Assembly: GCF_047638075.1 (NCBI RefSeq)
Contig: NZ_JBLJBV010000042.1
Span: forward strand, 31,296 to 95,295
DNA length: 64,000 nt
Reading direction: 5' to 3'
From: UBA6197 sp047638075
GTDB lineage: Bacteria > Pseudomonadota > Alphaproteobacteria > Rhodobacterales > Rhodobacteraceae
The stretch's first letter is position 1, and each line of letters begins with the position of its first letter. Positions 8,434-16,124 of this stretch are shown here, in pieces. A program made the position numbers and the translations under genes. Under the pieces are notes generated by a model that worked only from the letters and a program-made list of their open reading frames with translations, was not told the origin of the DNA and ran no database searches.

Positions 8434-9531
8434 ATGAAGAAACTACTACTTGCAAGCAGTGCACTGGGCCTGATGATGGGGGCTTCGGCCGCCATGGCCG
8501 ATATCCAGGTTGCTGTCGCCGGGCCGATGACCGGTCAATACGCCAGCTTTGGCGCGCAGATGAGAGTGGGTGCCGAACAGGCTGTCAAAGACATCAACGC
8601 AGCAGGCGGCGTGAACGGTGAAATGCTGGCGTTGACCGTGGGCGATGATGCCTGCGACCCCAAACAGGCCGTGGCTGTGGCCAACCAGTTCGTCTCCAAA
8701 GGGGTGGTGTTTGTGGCTGGGCACTTCTGCTCGGGTTCCTCCATTCCGGCGTCTTCGGTCTATAAGGAAGAGGGGATCATTCAAATCTCGCCGGGGTCCA
8801 CCAACCCCAAGCTTACCGATGAAGGTGGCCCGATGATCTTCCGCGTTTGCGGGCGTGACGACCGGCAGGGCCTGTTTGCGGGCGATTTCCTCGCAACGGA
8901 ATATGCGGGTAAAAAGGTGGCAATCCTGCATGACAAGACCGCCTACGGCAAAGGTCTGGCCGACGAAACCATGGCCGCCTATGAGGCACTGGGTGGCAAG
9001 CCTGCCATGTATGAAGCCATCACAGCCGGCGAAAAAGACTATACCGCGCTGGTATCCAAGCTAAAACAGGAAGACATCGACGTTGTCTATCTGGGCGGCT
9101 ACCACACCGAGGCCGGGCTGATCGTGCGCCAGATGCGTGATCAGGGAATGGACACGCAGTTGGTTTCTGGTGACGCGTTGGTAACCAATGAATACTGGTC
9201 GATCACGGGCGATGCAGGCGAAGGCACGATCATGAGCTTTTCGCCTGATCCGCGCAAAAACCCTGGCGCGGCAGATGTCGTGAAAGAGTTCACCGATCAG
9301 GGCATCGACCCGGAAGGCTATGTGCTTTACACCTATGCCGCCGTTCAGGCCTGGGCCGAGGCCGCCAAGGCTGCGGGCACGGCCAGCGACACAGAGGCAG
9401 TCAGCGAAGCGCTGCATTCAGGCAACTACGACACGGTTCTGGGCGATCTTTCGTTTGACGAAAAGGGCGACGTCACCCTGCCCGGCTATGTCTGGTATGT
9501 CTGGAAAAACGGCACTTACGACTATCGCTAA
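8434..9531 (+). CDS. livJ: Branched-chain amino acid ABC transporter substrate-binding protein
   Basis: 365 residues. Residues 1-22 form a signal peptide ending ASAAMA, followed by DIQVAVAGPMTGQYASFGAQ, the start of the type I periplasmic binding fold (Peripla_BP_6). A conserved Cys pair (DDACDPKQ and GHFCSGSSI) and FRVCGRDDRQG are standard for LivJ/LivK proteins. It captures branched-chain or related amino acids in the periplasm for LivHMGF. It is the last gene of the operon, preceded by a GGGAGC ribosome binding site and followed by a strong hairpin, which fits higher expression of the binding protein. Confidence 0.94.
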   Translation: MKKLLLASSALGLMMGASAAMADIQVAVAGPMTGQYASFGAQMRVGAEQAVKDINAAGGVNGEMLALTVGDDACDPKQAVAVANQFVSKGVVFVAGHFCSGSSIPASSVYKEEGIIQISPGSTNPKLTDEGGPMIFRVCGRDDRQGLFAGDFLATEYAGKKVAILHDKTAYGKGLADETMAAYEALGGKPAMYEAITAGEKDYTALVSKLKQEDIDVVYLGGYHTEAGLIVRQMRDQGMDTQLVSGDALVTNEYWSITGDAGEGTIMSFSPDPRKNPGAADVVKEFTDQGIDPEGYVLYTYAAVQAWAEAAKAAGTASDTEAVSEALHSGNYDTVLGDLSFDEKGDVTLPGYVWYVWKNGTYDYR

Positions 9532-9545
9532 GCACACCTGAACCG

Positions 9546-9572
9546 GGCTGCGCGCGGATATCGCGCGCAGCC
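9546..9572 (+). terminator. Hairpin terminator after livJ
   Basis: A perfect 11-bp stem (GGCTGCGCGCG pairing with CGCGCGCAGCC) with a 5-base loop lies 15 bases after the livJ stop. The following bases are ATTTCCTAT, so the T tract is weak, but the stem is very stable. Confidence 0.75.
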
Positions 9573-9658
9573 ATTTCCTATGGCTGATGATCGTCGCAAG
9601 AAGATGTAGGCTGTAGCACCGTCCCCGGTTGATGGGCGCCAGCCGCGCCAGTAGCCCC

Positions 9659-11521
9659 TTATATCGACCAGAAAATCAATATCAGCGGCACGCTAACCAC
9701 CACCACCAACGCCTCAAGCGGCAGGCCAAGCCGCCAGTAATCGCCAAACCGAAAGCCCCCCGGGCCAAGGATCAGCGTGTTGTTCTGATGCCCGATAGGC
9801 GTCAGAAAGGCACAAGACGCCCCGATTGCCACCGCCATCAAGAACCCATCAGCGTTGACGTTCAATGCCGCAGCAATGCCCAAGGCTATCGGGCTCATGA
9901 CGGCGGCGGTAGCTGCGTTATTCATCACGTCAGACAGAAACATCGTTGTCAGCAAAATCACCACCAACGCCGCAATCGGGCTGCCTCGTGCGACCGTAGC
10001 CACCAAAAACTGCGCGAGCACGCCGGCAGCGCCAGTCTGCTGCATTGCACCCGCAACCGGGATCAGCGCCGCCAACAGAACAACGACCGGCCAGTCGATC
10101 ACGCTATAAACCTTGCGCAGTGGCACCGTCCCCAACACCATCGAGGCCAAAACCCCCATCGTGAACGCAACCGCCGCAGGCAATAGCCCCAGCGTCACAC
10201 TGGCGACCGACACCAGCAGGATTGTCGTTGCCAAAAACGCCAATCGCCTGTCGGGAATTCGCAACCTGCGCTCGCCCAGCGGCACGCAGCCGCTTTCTGC
10301 GGCGAAATCCACCAGCGCCTCGCCCGATCCCTGCATCAGCAACAGATCGCCCGGCTTCAAGCGTAACGCACGCAACCGTGCCTGCGACCGTGTTCCTTCG
10401 CGTGAAACCGCCAGCAGGTTCAGCCCATATCTCGTGCGCAAACGCAGATCGCGCGCCGACCGCCCGACGATGGTCGACATTGGCAAAACGGCAAATTCAC
10501 GCAGCTCGATTTCCTGATCGGCAGAGCTTTCCTCAGAGCCGCCCGCCTCATCCGTGGCCTGGGCGGTTGCAGTCTTTGCCTCTGACGCCGCGCTGTTGTT
10601 CGCAGCCACAACCGCGTTCTTTTCAGTAACCGAGACTTGCTCTTCCAGTTTGATACCAAAAACCGAAAGCGCCTCGGCCAATCCTTCGACATCGGTCATA
10701 AGCACCAAAAGGTCACCTGCCCGAATCCGGTAGCCGCCATGCGGCGCGTTCAGGCGTTGACCATCCCGCACCAAGGCCAGAATCTGCACATCGGCGCCGC
10801 TGATCGAGTCTTCAAACTGGCGCAACGTGACGCCTATGGATTTGCTTTTTTCAGGGACACGCGCCTCGGTCATATAGGCTGCGGTATCAAAGCCCACACC
10901 ACCGCCGGCCTTGCGCGCAGGCACCAGCCGCCATCCCAGCACCACCACGAACGCAACACCGATCGCGGCTACCGGCAGCCCCACCCAGGCAAAATCAAAC
11001 ATCCCGAACGGGCGCATCCCCGCCCCGGTGCGAAAGCTGGCCACAATCAGGTTGGGGGGGGTCCCAACCAGCGTGGTCATCCCCCCCAGGATGGTGCCAA
11101 ACGCCAGCGGCATCAGCACCTGCCCCTGAGTCAGCCCCAATCGCCCCGAGAGTTGCACCCCGATAGGCATCAAAAGCGCCATCGCACCCACATTGTTCAT
11201 AAAGCCTGATAGCAGTGCCCCCAGCCCCATCAACGCGGAAAGACTGGCCAGCCGGCCCGCTTTGCGCGGCAGCACCTTGCGCGCCATGGCATCCACCGCG
11301 CCCGTGGTTTGCAGCCCCGCGCTAAGCACCAAAACGCAGGCGACCGTAATTACTGCCGGATGACCGAAACCGGAAAAGGCATCTGCGGCAGGCACCAGAC
11401 CGGCCAGCACGCAGGCCATAAGCGCTGCAAGCGCGACAACATCGTGCCGAAACCGGCCCCACAGGAAAAGCCCGACGGTTGCAATCAGAATAACGAAAAT
11501 CGACAGCTGCGGAACAGTCAT
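9659..11521 (-). CDS. SLC13/DASS-type permease with two TrkA_C domains
   Basis: 620 residues from the ATG at 11521. Residues 1-200 form the first membrane half, with SGFMNNVGAMALLMPIG near residue 105 and TLVGTPPNLIV near 150, both typical of the DASS/ArsB superfamily. Two cytoplasmic TrkA_C-like domains follow at about 215-292 and 338-415, joined by an Ala/Ser/Glu-rich linker. The second membrane half (425-620) carries LSDVMNNAATAAVMSP and LTPIGHQNN, the repeat of the transport motifs. It probably moves an anion such as sulfate or a dicarboxylate; the substrate is not shown. TrkA_C domains usually bind small ligands and gate transport. The frame is open 13 codons upstream, but the chosen ATG opens the first membrane helix. 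Confidence 0.85.
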   Translation of the reverse strand: MTVPQLSIFVILIATVGLFLWGRFRHDVVALAALMACVLAGLVPAADAFSGFGHPAVITVACVLVLSAGLQTTGAVDAMARKVLPRKAGRLASLSALMGLGALLSGFMNNVGAMALLMPIGVQLSGRLGLTQGQVLMPLAFGTILGGMTTLVGTPPNLIVASFRTGAGMRPFGMFDFAWVGLPVAAIGVAFVVVLGWRLVPARKAGGGVGFDTAAYMTEARVPEKSKSIGVTLRQFEDSISGADVQILALVRDGQRLNAPHGGYRIRAGDLLVLMTDVEGLAEALSVFGIKLEEQVSVTEKNAVVAANNSAASEAKTATAQATDEAGGSEESSADQEIELREFAVLPMSTIVGRSARDLRLRTRYGLNLLAVSREGTRSQARLRALRLKPGDLLLMQGSGEALVDFAAESGCVPLGERRLRIPDRRLAFLATTILLVSVASVTLGLLPAAVAFTMGVLASMVLGTVPLRKVYSVIDWPVVVLLAALIPVAGAMQQTGAAGVLAQFLVATVARGSPIAALVVILLTTMFLSDVMNNAATAAVMSPIALGIAAALNVNADGFLMAVAIGASCAFLTPIGHQNNTLILGPGGFRFGDYWRLGLPLEALVVVVSVPLILIFWSI

Positions 11522-11631
11522 GCAAGCCCCCCGGAAACCCCTAGTCAGCGCCTGATACACACCATCAGCCCGGTTGCGGGGGTTGGCAACGCGGCCGACA
11601 CCGGGCTATCCGCCCAACCACCATACCACGG

Positions 11632-12081
11632 TTATTGCAAGGCGGTGGCCTGCTCGGTTGTGTCGGTCAGGATATGCAGCTTTTCCGTCAACGCCAACAG
11701 CTCTTGCGCCTCGGCCGCGTCAAACGAGGATGTGCTGCGCGAAAACCCCGAGATGGAGCGTGACCGCGCCGGCCCTACCGCACAGGTCAACCCGTTATGG
11801 ATACCGAAACGCGCTGCCTCGGCAATCACATGATCAGGGTCGGGCAACTCGATATTGTCCCAGCGGATATAGCCAGTATTGGTCAACCCCCAACGCACCA
11901 CAGGATCCGAAAGCATCATTCCGCGGGCGCTGTAATGTTCCATCCAGCCATTCGCATAGGTGCTATACATGAACGTCGGGCGTGTGTAGCGAATGTGCAG
12001 CGCCAGCGCATAGCCACTGTCACACATCTGCGCGAGGCGTTGCAGGATCACGTCCTTCTCGGGATGATTTTTCATTTCCAT
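11632..12081 (-). CDS. LuxR-type autoinducer-binding domain protein lacking the HTH
   Basis: 149 residues, all of it a LuxR autoinducer-binding domain. It keeps the ligand-pocket residues of the family: Trp46 and Tyr50 (WMEHY), Asp59 (SDPV) and Trp74 (IRWDNI). It lacks the ~60-residue LuxR helix-turn-helix that should follow and ends with a short Thr/Ala/Gln tail. It is clearly similar to the full LuxR encoded divergently at 12188: compare WMEHYSARGMMLSDPVVRW with WVEAYTARGLVVHDPVMKW. Likely roles are binding AHL as a sink, or forming inactive heterodimers with LuxR as TrlR does with TraR in Agrobacterium; this is inference. ATG 12081 or 12075 could be the start. Confidence 0.82.
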   Translation of the reverse strand: MEMKNHPEKDVILQRLAQMCDSGYALALHIRYTRPTFMYSTYANGWMEHYSARGMMLSDPVVRWGLTNTGYIRWDNIELPDPDHVIAEAARFGIHNGLTCAVGPARSRSISGFSRSTSSFDAAEAQELLALTEKLHILTDTTEQATALQ

Positions 12082-12187
12082 TTGCGTCTTTCAACTCTAA
12101 AGTGCGGCAACCCGGCGGCTGATGCTTTAACCCAACAATTGTCAGAGTATTTTTCATCAACGCCAATCGCAACCAATTTGACCCCTG
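12082..12187. promoter_or_regulatory. Divergent promoter region of the two LuxR-type genes
   Basis: 106 bases between the starts of the HTH-less receptor and the complete LuxR. Both promoters must lie here, so one operator could control both genes. A partly symmetric 20-mer centred on ACAATTGT (around 12132-12151) is the only palindrome-like candidate for a lux box, and it is weak. Confidence 0.5.
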
Positions 12188-12796
12188 ATGGACCTGCAAA
12201 AGTACAACCAAACCTTCAAAAAACTAGCGCCTGCCGGCTTTTATGTCGCCTTGCGGGTCGGATATTCATTTCCCGAACAAGATCTGAACTGGTTACCCGA
12301 TCCTTGGGTCGAGGCCTATACCGCGCGCGGTCTGGTGGTGCATGATCCGGTGATGAAATGGGTCTACAGCCAAACGGGTATAACCCGCTGGGACGCCATC
12401 CGTTTACCCGACCCAGCCGGCGTTTTTGCTTTGGCGCGATCGTTGGGTCTGCGTTTTGGGGCAACCGGAACCATTTCACGCCCCGAGGATGCCGGTTCGC
12501 GCAGCTATGGCACGTTTTTCAGGGCGGATCGCGACTTCAGCGATAGTGAGCTGACCGCATTTCTGGATATGCTGACCCAGCTTCACACCCGCACAACCCA
12601 CCTGCCAGACCTTACCCCCGCCGAGATAACCGCCCTTAGAATGCAGGCACGCGGCCTGCGTACCAAACAGATCGCCGCCGAGATCGGCATTTCAGAAAGC
12701 GCGGTCAAGGCCCGCCTGGCCGGCGCGCGGCGCAAACTGGGTGCGCGCAACCCCGCGCAATTGCTCAGCATCGCCACAACGCATCGCCTGATCTGA
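12188..12796 (+). CDS. LuxR-family AHL-responsive transcriptional regulator
   Basis: 202 residues. Residues 10-135 form the autoinducer-binding domain with the expected pocket residues Trp40, Tyr44 (WVEAY), Asp53 (HDPV) and Trp68 (TRWDAI). Residues 140-199 form the LuxR-type HTH (LTPAEITALRMQARGLRTKQ, then IAAEIGISESAVKARLAGAR). It should bind an acyl-homoserine lactone and control transcription, classically of the neighbouring luxI. The AHL synthase lies on the same strand but is now 3.4 kb away because an integrated element sits between them. It is somewhat short for the family (usually 230-250) mainly at the N-terminus. The start at 12188 is assumed; no strong ribosome binding site is visible. 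Confidence 0.9.
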   Translation: MDLQKYNQTFKKLAPAGFYVALRVGYSFPEQDLNWLPDPWVEAYTARGLVVHDPVMKWVYSQTGITRWDAIRLPDPAGVFALARSLGLRFGATGTISRPEDAGSRSYGTFFRADRDFSDSELTAFLDMLTQLHTRTTHLPDLTPAEITALRMQARGLRTKQIAAEIGISESAVKARLAGARRKLGARNPAQLLSIATTHRLI

Positions 12797-12869
12797 TCCC
12801 CGGCACTACATCACACTCAAAGCGCTAATATTATTTGATTAATACAACCTTAAAGATGTTCAGATTGCC
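12797..12869 (+). promoter_or_regulatory. Probable original luxI promoter segment left of the integrated element
   Basis: These 73 bases follow the luxR stop and end at the left candidate att core. They are AT-rich (the middle reads TAATATTATTTGATTAATAC), unlike the GC-rich coding DNA around. In an uninterrupted locus this stretch would lie directly upstream of luxI, so it probably holds the old luxI promoter or operator. This is inference from the proposed reconstruction. Confidence 0.4.
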
Positions 12870-12881
12870 TCCGTCAAAAGG
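12870..12881. repeat. Candidate left attachment core (attL)
   Basis: TCCGTCAAAAGG occurs here and again at 16215-16226, in the same orientation and on the outer edges of the integrase-bearing insertion. Joining the two copies would rebuild a plain luxR-luxI intergenic region in which the core is followed by AGACAATC and the luxI ATG. The core is short, so the exact boundary is tentative. Confidence 0.5.
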
Positions 12882-12975
12882 GCTGTGCGGGACAAACCAC
12901 ACCTGCTAAGACCCTCGGAAGTCCCTTATATATCAACACTTTAACCAACAATGCGTCCCGTCGCTAAATCTGGCG

Positions 12976-13005
12976 TGTGTACCTGACGTGGTGATTATGT
13001 GTACC
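12976..13005. repeat. Left pair of TGTGTACC sites (possible integrase arm sites)
   Basis: TGTGTACC occurs at 12976-12983 and 12998-13005, 22 bases start to start, about 95 bases inside the left core repeat. The same octamer is paired near the right end. Such paired short direct repeats at both ends of an element are what arm-type recombinase sites look like; the function is inferred. Confidence 0.45.
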
Positions 13006-13104
13006 ACATGAGTAGAACACAGGAAGGGTCTGCGTCAACAAAGCAGTAGCTATTTCCGCGCGGGGGTTGATAGTCTCAAATTGTATTTCGGAGGAACCCA
13101 CACA

Positions 13105-13427
13105 ATGGCAATGAAATTCAGCAAGCGGATTAAGGTCGCCCCGGCGTTCGGATCAACTTAGGCAAGGGCGGGATCAGTACAACAATCGGCCCGCGTGGCA
13201 CTTCTGTGAACATCGGGAAGAAAGGCACCCACCTTAACACAGGCATCCCCGGAACAGGATTATCCGCCCGCACCAAGATAGCGGATGGCAAGGCAGGTGA
13301 GAACTCTCCTCCGAAGGTTGCCCCGCCAGAGGTCAAGAAGGAGGGAGGAAACTTCTTTACCATTGCGGGGGGGATTACCGGGGGACTAGCCGCACTCGGT
13401 TTTTTAGTCTGGCTCCTTTTCCTTTGA
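13105..13427 (+). pseudogene. DUF4236 gene with a one-base frameshift
   Basis: From ATG 13105 (ribosome binding site GGAGG at 13090) the frame reads MAMKFSKRIKVAP and then hits a TAG at 13159. If one G is restored in the GG at 13143-13144, the DUF4236 domain continues: GVRINLGKGGISTTIGPRGT, and then NIGKKGTHLNTGIPGTGLSA. The second part is open as a 73-codon frame from GTG 13206 to 13427. It ends in a hydrophobic C-terminal helix (ITGGLAALGFLVWLLFL). DUF4236 proteins are small, of unknown function, and common in mobile DNA. The break is in a short G run, so a sequencing error is as possible as true decay. Confidence 0.75.
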
Positions 13428-14009
13428 TCCAACACCCTGAGAGGCCCTCAATCACCCGTAGGAGCCTCTAGGGGGCACGGCACAGCCTCCCACAGGCCCA
13501 ACTAGGGCTTCCGGCATACAATGTGCCCAGATGCGCCTTAAGGCCCCTCTACGACTCTGTAGCACCTTATGGGGACTGGTTCACTGTTGGACCTACTTCG
13601 TAGGTAGGTGGTAGGCTCGGGGGAACCTCTAGGAGACGCTGAGAGGCACCGCACAGCCTCCCACAGGCCCAAGTAGGGCTTCCGGCATACAATGTGCCCA
13701 GATGCACCTGAAGGCCCCTCTATGACTCTGTAGCACCTGAAGGCCCCCTCTGTAGCACCTTATGGGGACTGGTTCACTGTTGGACCTACTTCGTAGGTAA
13801 GGACACTATTCAGGCCCCAATTCAAACCAAACACCCAACCCCCAATCGCCCCTTTCGTCCCGGCATCGGGATTACACCGACACGCCGCCGAACAGGTCCC
13901 CATAAGGGGATTAAATTGAATATTTACAAGTAGTTAACCGCTCTTACATAGTGACGCTATGCAGCGCAATTCCGCGTCCGCATACCCCGAACCCAAGGAG
14001 CAATTCACC
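13428..14009. other. Noncoding stretch of the integrated element
   Basis: About 580 bases with no convincing gene. It contains the two tandem repeat copies (13474-13606 and 13645-13799). After them, an AT-richer stretch (about 13905-13955, with GAATATTTACAAGTAG) probably holds the promoter of the small operon starting at 14010. Confidence 0.5.
13474..13799. repeat. Imperfect tandem repeat, two copies of ~133 and ~155 bp
   Basis: Copy 1 is about 13474-13606 and copy 2 about 13645-13799. Both run from GCACAGCCTCCCACAGGCCC through GGGCTTCCGGCATACAATGT to a terminal hairpin ACCTAC-TTC-GTAGGT. Copy 2 has an extra ~22 bases because the AGCACCT...CCCTCTGT unit is duplicated inside it. Differences between copies are few, and one (CTAC versus CTAT opposite GTAG) keeps pairing through a G-U pair. 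No open frame spans the units. They could be structured RNA genes, iterons or recombinase sites; nothing in the sequence decides. Confidence 0.7.
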
Positions 14010-14231
14010 ATGCCAATGACCATTTTAGACCACCTCTGTGGGGCCGCTGATACACTCGACAGCAACGCCCACGCCCACGGGCTTCCCCACACCACGCGAG
14101 ACAACATGCGGACCCTCAGGATCGCCGCAGACAGCCTCTACGATGCCGCAGAACGCATCAGCCAAGGGGAACCGATAGACGCCCCAGAAGTGGCCTTTGC
14201 CCTGTCCATGGCGGTGACGGGGATACTCTAG
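14010..14231 (+). CDS. Small unknown protein of the integrated element
   Basis: 73 residues from the ATG at 14010, which has a strong AAGGAG ribosome binding site 9 bases upstream; the frame is open 17 codons further. The protein is mostly helical and slightly acidic, with His-rich AHAHGLPHTTRD in the middle and ending AFALSMAVTGIL. I recognise no domain. It is the first of three small genes with touching ends (TAGTG, then ATGA), so they form one translational unit. A structural or regulatory role in the element is possible, but function is unknown. Confidence 0.6.
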   Translation: MPMTILDHLCGAADTLDSNAHAHGLPHTTRDNMRTLRIAADSLYDAAERISQGEPIDAPEVAFALSMAVTGIL

Positions 14232-14236
14232 TGACC

Positions 14237-14377
14237 ATGAGGCACCATGACCGGAACTATGACAGCTTCGTCCCGATGCGTCTTGTTGATGCGGCCCGCC
14301 CCGGTGTTCGCCGCAGAGAGAAAAACCAGAGGGTGAAAGCCTATAGGGAAGCCAAGAAAGGAGCCTTGGCAACATGA
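14237..14377 (+). CDS. Very small basic protein of the integrated element
   Basis: 46 residues: MRHHDRNYDSFVPMRLVDAA, then a strongly basic half rich in Arg and Lys ending KKGALAT. An in-frame GTG at 14231 overlaps the stop of the preceding gene and could be the true start. The TGA overlaps the next ATG (ATGA). The basic character suggests nucleic acid binding, but no known motif is present. It is kept because it fills the space between two small genes with coupled start and stop codons. Confidence 0.45.
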   Translation: MRHHDRNYDSFVPMRLVDAARPGVRRREKNQRVKAYREAKKGALAT

Positions 14378-14565
14378 GCGCCGACTACAGCTTATTCGCT
14401 TTGGCCCCCATCAATGTGCAAGGGAGGGGGGAAGTTGCCCCTAAGGGATACGTTACGCCCGCCCAGCGCGACCAGATGGAGGCACAGAAAGGGAGGGGGG
14501 AGAACTCGACAGAGGACGCCCAACTTCCCCACCTCGCCCCTTACCCCCACGACACCCCGACATAG
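14374..14565 (+). CDS. Small unknown protein of the integrated element
   Basis: 63 residues, with an AAAGGAG ribosome binding site upstream and a start that overlaps the previous stop (ATGA). The sequence is polar and low in hydrophobic residues, with GYVTPAQRDQMEAQKGRG in the middle and a Pro/His-rich C-terminus. No family is recognised. It is the last gene of the small operon; the inverted repeat at 14585-14725 lies just downstream. Confidence 0.5.
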   Translation: MSADYSLFALAPINVQGRGEVAPKGYVTPAQRDQMEAQKGRGENSTEDAQLPHLAPYPHDTPT

Positions 14566-14584
14566 CCCTCTACGCCCCTTAGAC

Positions 14585-14725
14585 GCGCCCCTACAGCCCC
14601 TCTAAAGCTGCACCTAGCCAACACCTTGCCGGGATGGTTTTTCGTTCCTTTTCCTCGCCCTGTAAGGTGCCCTGATATTGGGGTCAGGGCGGTTAGGTGC
14701 AGCTTTAGAGGGGCTGAAGGGGCGC
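14585..14725. repeat. 31-bp inverted repeat with 79-base spacer
   Basis: The arms 14585-14615 and 14695-14725 are reverse complements at 30 of 31 positions; the inner 22 bp (CAGCCCCTCTAAAGCTGCAC and two more) are perfect. The spacer contains a second hairpin, GCCCTGA/TCAGGGC. The structure sits exactly between the stops of the small operon and of the integrase gene (14727). It could be a two-way terminator, but the length and perfection of the arms are unusual for that and would also suit a protein-binding or replication structure. Confidence 0.75.
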
Positions 14726-14726
14726 T

Positions 14727-16124
14727 TTAGGTAACGCCCAGCGCCCTTTTCATTGCCCTTGTCGTTGACCTCAACTTAGCTGCATCCCCGCCATAAACCC
14801 GATCACCGACACCTTCCAGCGCGTGACCAAGGATAAGGTTCTGATCCAGTTGTGAGACCTCCGCCAGCACCAGCTTATCTTTCATGTTATGCCGCAGGGA
14901 GTGGACAACGTGCTTGGGGTCTCTTGTCACTGCCCTCAGGTGCTTCATCAGCGCCACAGAGACCGCAGAGGACCCCCTAGCGCGGCCATAAGTGGGGAAC
15001 AGAAGCACATGACCCTCCGCCAGCTTCACCGCCTCCTTGGCGGCTTCTAGGGCATCCCCGACAAGCGGCACATAGCGACGTGAGGCATTGGTCTTGATCC
15101 TCCTAGCCTCATGCCACGTCACCCGAAGGCTGGGCAATTCGCCTGTAATGTCCACGTCCTCGACTCTCAGCCCCGTAATCTCTGCCAAGCGGCACCCTGT
15201 TCCCTCTAGGAGACGCCAGATCAACGGTAGGGGATACCCCGCAGCCCCAAGAATACGCTTCCTTGCGCCCTGTAGGATATGCGGCGGCAGAGGGTCGCGT
15301 TTCTCCCTCTCCGAGGATTGGCCCCGCGTAGACCCCACAGGAAGATTGTTGAACGGGTTTTGAAAGGTTCCGGGCAATAGGCTTTCGGTTGCTGCGTGGT
15401 TGATGATCGCCCTGAGGTCGTTGAGGTATCGCCGCACAGAGGAGGGGCTAATCCTCTTACCGTCGGATTTGATCCGATCAAGCATGTGGTCCCGAACCTT
15501 ACGGGCATCTTCGCGGGTTAACTCGATCAACACGGGGTCCCGCCCGCCTAGCGCCGCCCGTACCATCCCGACCACAAGATTAACCTGCCCCTCAAAGCGG
15601 CGCATGTCCTCAGAGGGTTCAACGCCCCTCCGCTCCTTCAGGTACAGCGTCCGGGCATCCTCAAGGGTGTATTCGGGTTGCCCTCTAGGTGCCGCAGGCC
15701 CACCCCGCAGAAGATTGATTGTATGTCTGTCCACCGCAGTTGCGCCGATGGGGTCCAGCGTCTCAGGATCACGGGGATATTGTACGGCGATGGCCTCTGC
15801 CGCTGCGTCCCGTATTATCCACCGGGTCCCCTCAGGGGCCAATGATGCGGCACGGGCAAGCGCCACTTCAAACGCTTGACGCTCTGTAAGATCGCCCCTG
15901 TCAGCGGCCACGCTCTGCGCCCCACCCTGAATAGCGTCTGCTATCTCCTTTTCAACCTGTGCATGGAACCTCGGGTATGCGGCAAGCGCCTCCCGCTCAC
16001 TGTCCCCCAGCGACCCCTTAAACTCCAACTTGGAGATAATCTCAGCGACCGCTTTGGGGACTCTACGGCGATACTGCCAGCGCCCCGCTTTGGTCCGTCG
16101 AACATACTTCAAAACAAGCCCCAT
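14727..16124 (-). CDS. Tyrosine recombinase (integrase) of the element
   Basis: 465 residues. The N-terminal part (1-60) is the basic, Arg-rich region seen in alphaproteobacterial phage-type integrases, a SAM-like core-binding domain covers about 155-260, and the catalytic domain about 275-460. All active-site residues are visible: Arg312 (GTGCRLAEI), Lys344 (RRIKTNASRR), His408 and Arg411 (HSLRHNM), His434 (LGHALEG) and the nucleophile Tyr444 (DRVYGG). It should catalyse integration and excision of the element. The gene ends beside the large inverted repeat; its start codon lies within one of the TGTGTACC repeats, so the enzyme may control its own promoter. Confidence 0.93.
   Translation of the reverse strand: MGLVLKYVRRTKAGRWQYRRRVPKAVAEIISKLEFKGSLGDSEREALAAYPRFHAQVEKEIADAIQGGAQSVAADRGDLTERQAFEVALARAASLAPEGTRWIIRDAAAEAIAVQYPRDPETLDPIGATAVDRHTINLLRGGPAAPRGQPEYTLEDARTLYLKERRGVEPSEDMRRFEGQVNLVVGMVRAALGGRDPVLIELTREDARKVRDHMLDRIKSDGKRISPSSVRRYLNDLRAIINHAATESLLPGTFQNPFNNLPVGSTRGQSSEREKRDPLPPHILQGARKRILGAAGYPLPLIWRLLEGTGCRLAEITGLRVEDVDITGELPSLRVTWHEARRIKTNASRRYVPLVGDALEAAKEAVKLAEGHVLLFPTYGRARGSSAVSVALMKHLRAVTRDPKHVVHSLRHNMKDKLVLAEVSQLDQNLILGHALEGVGDRVYGGDAAKLRSTTRAMKRALGVT

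Noticed and set aside
12132..12151. Possible lux box between the divergent LuxR genes
   Set aside because: Only 6 of 10 base pairs of dyad symmetry around ACAATTGT; too weak to call without conservation.
14594..14716. Interpretation of the inverted repeat as insertion-sequence ends
   Set aside because: Only 79 bases lie between the arms, with no transposase and no target duplication, so it is not an insertion sequence.
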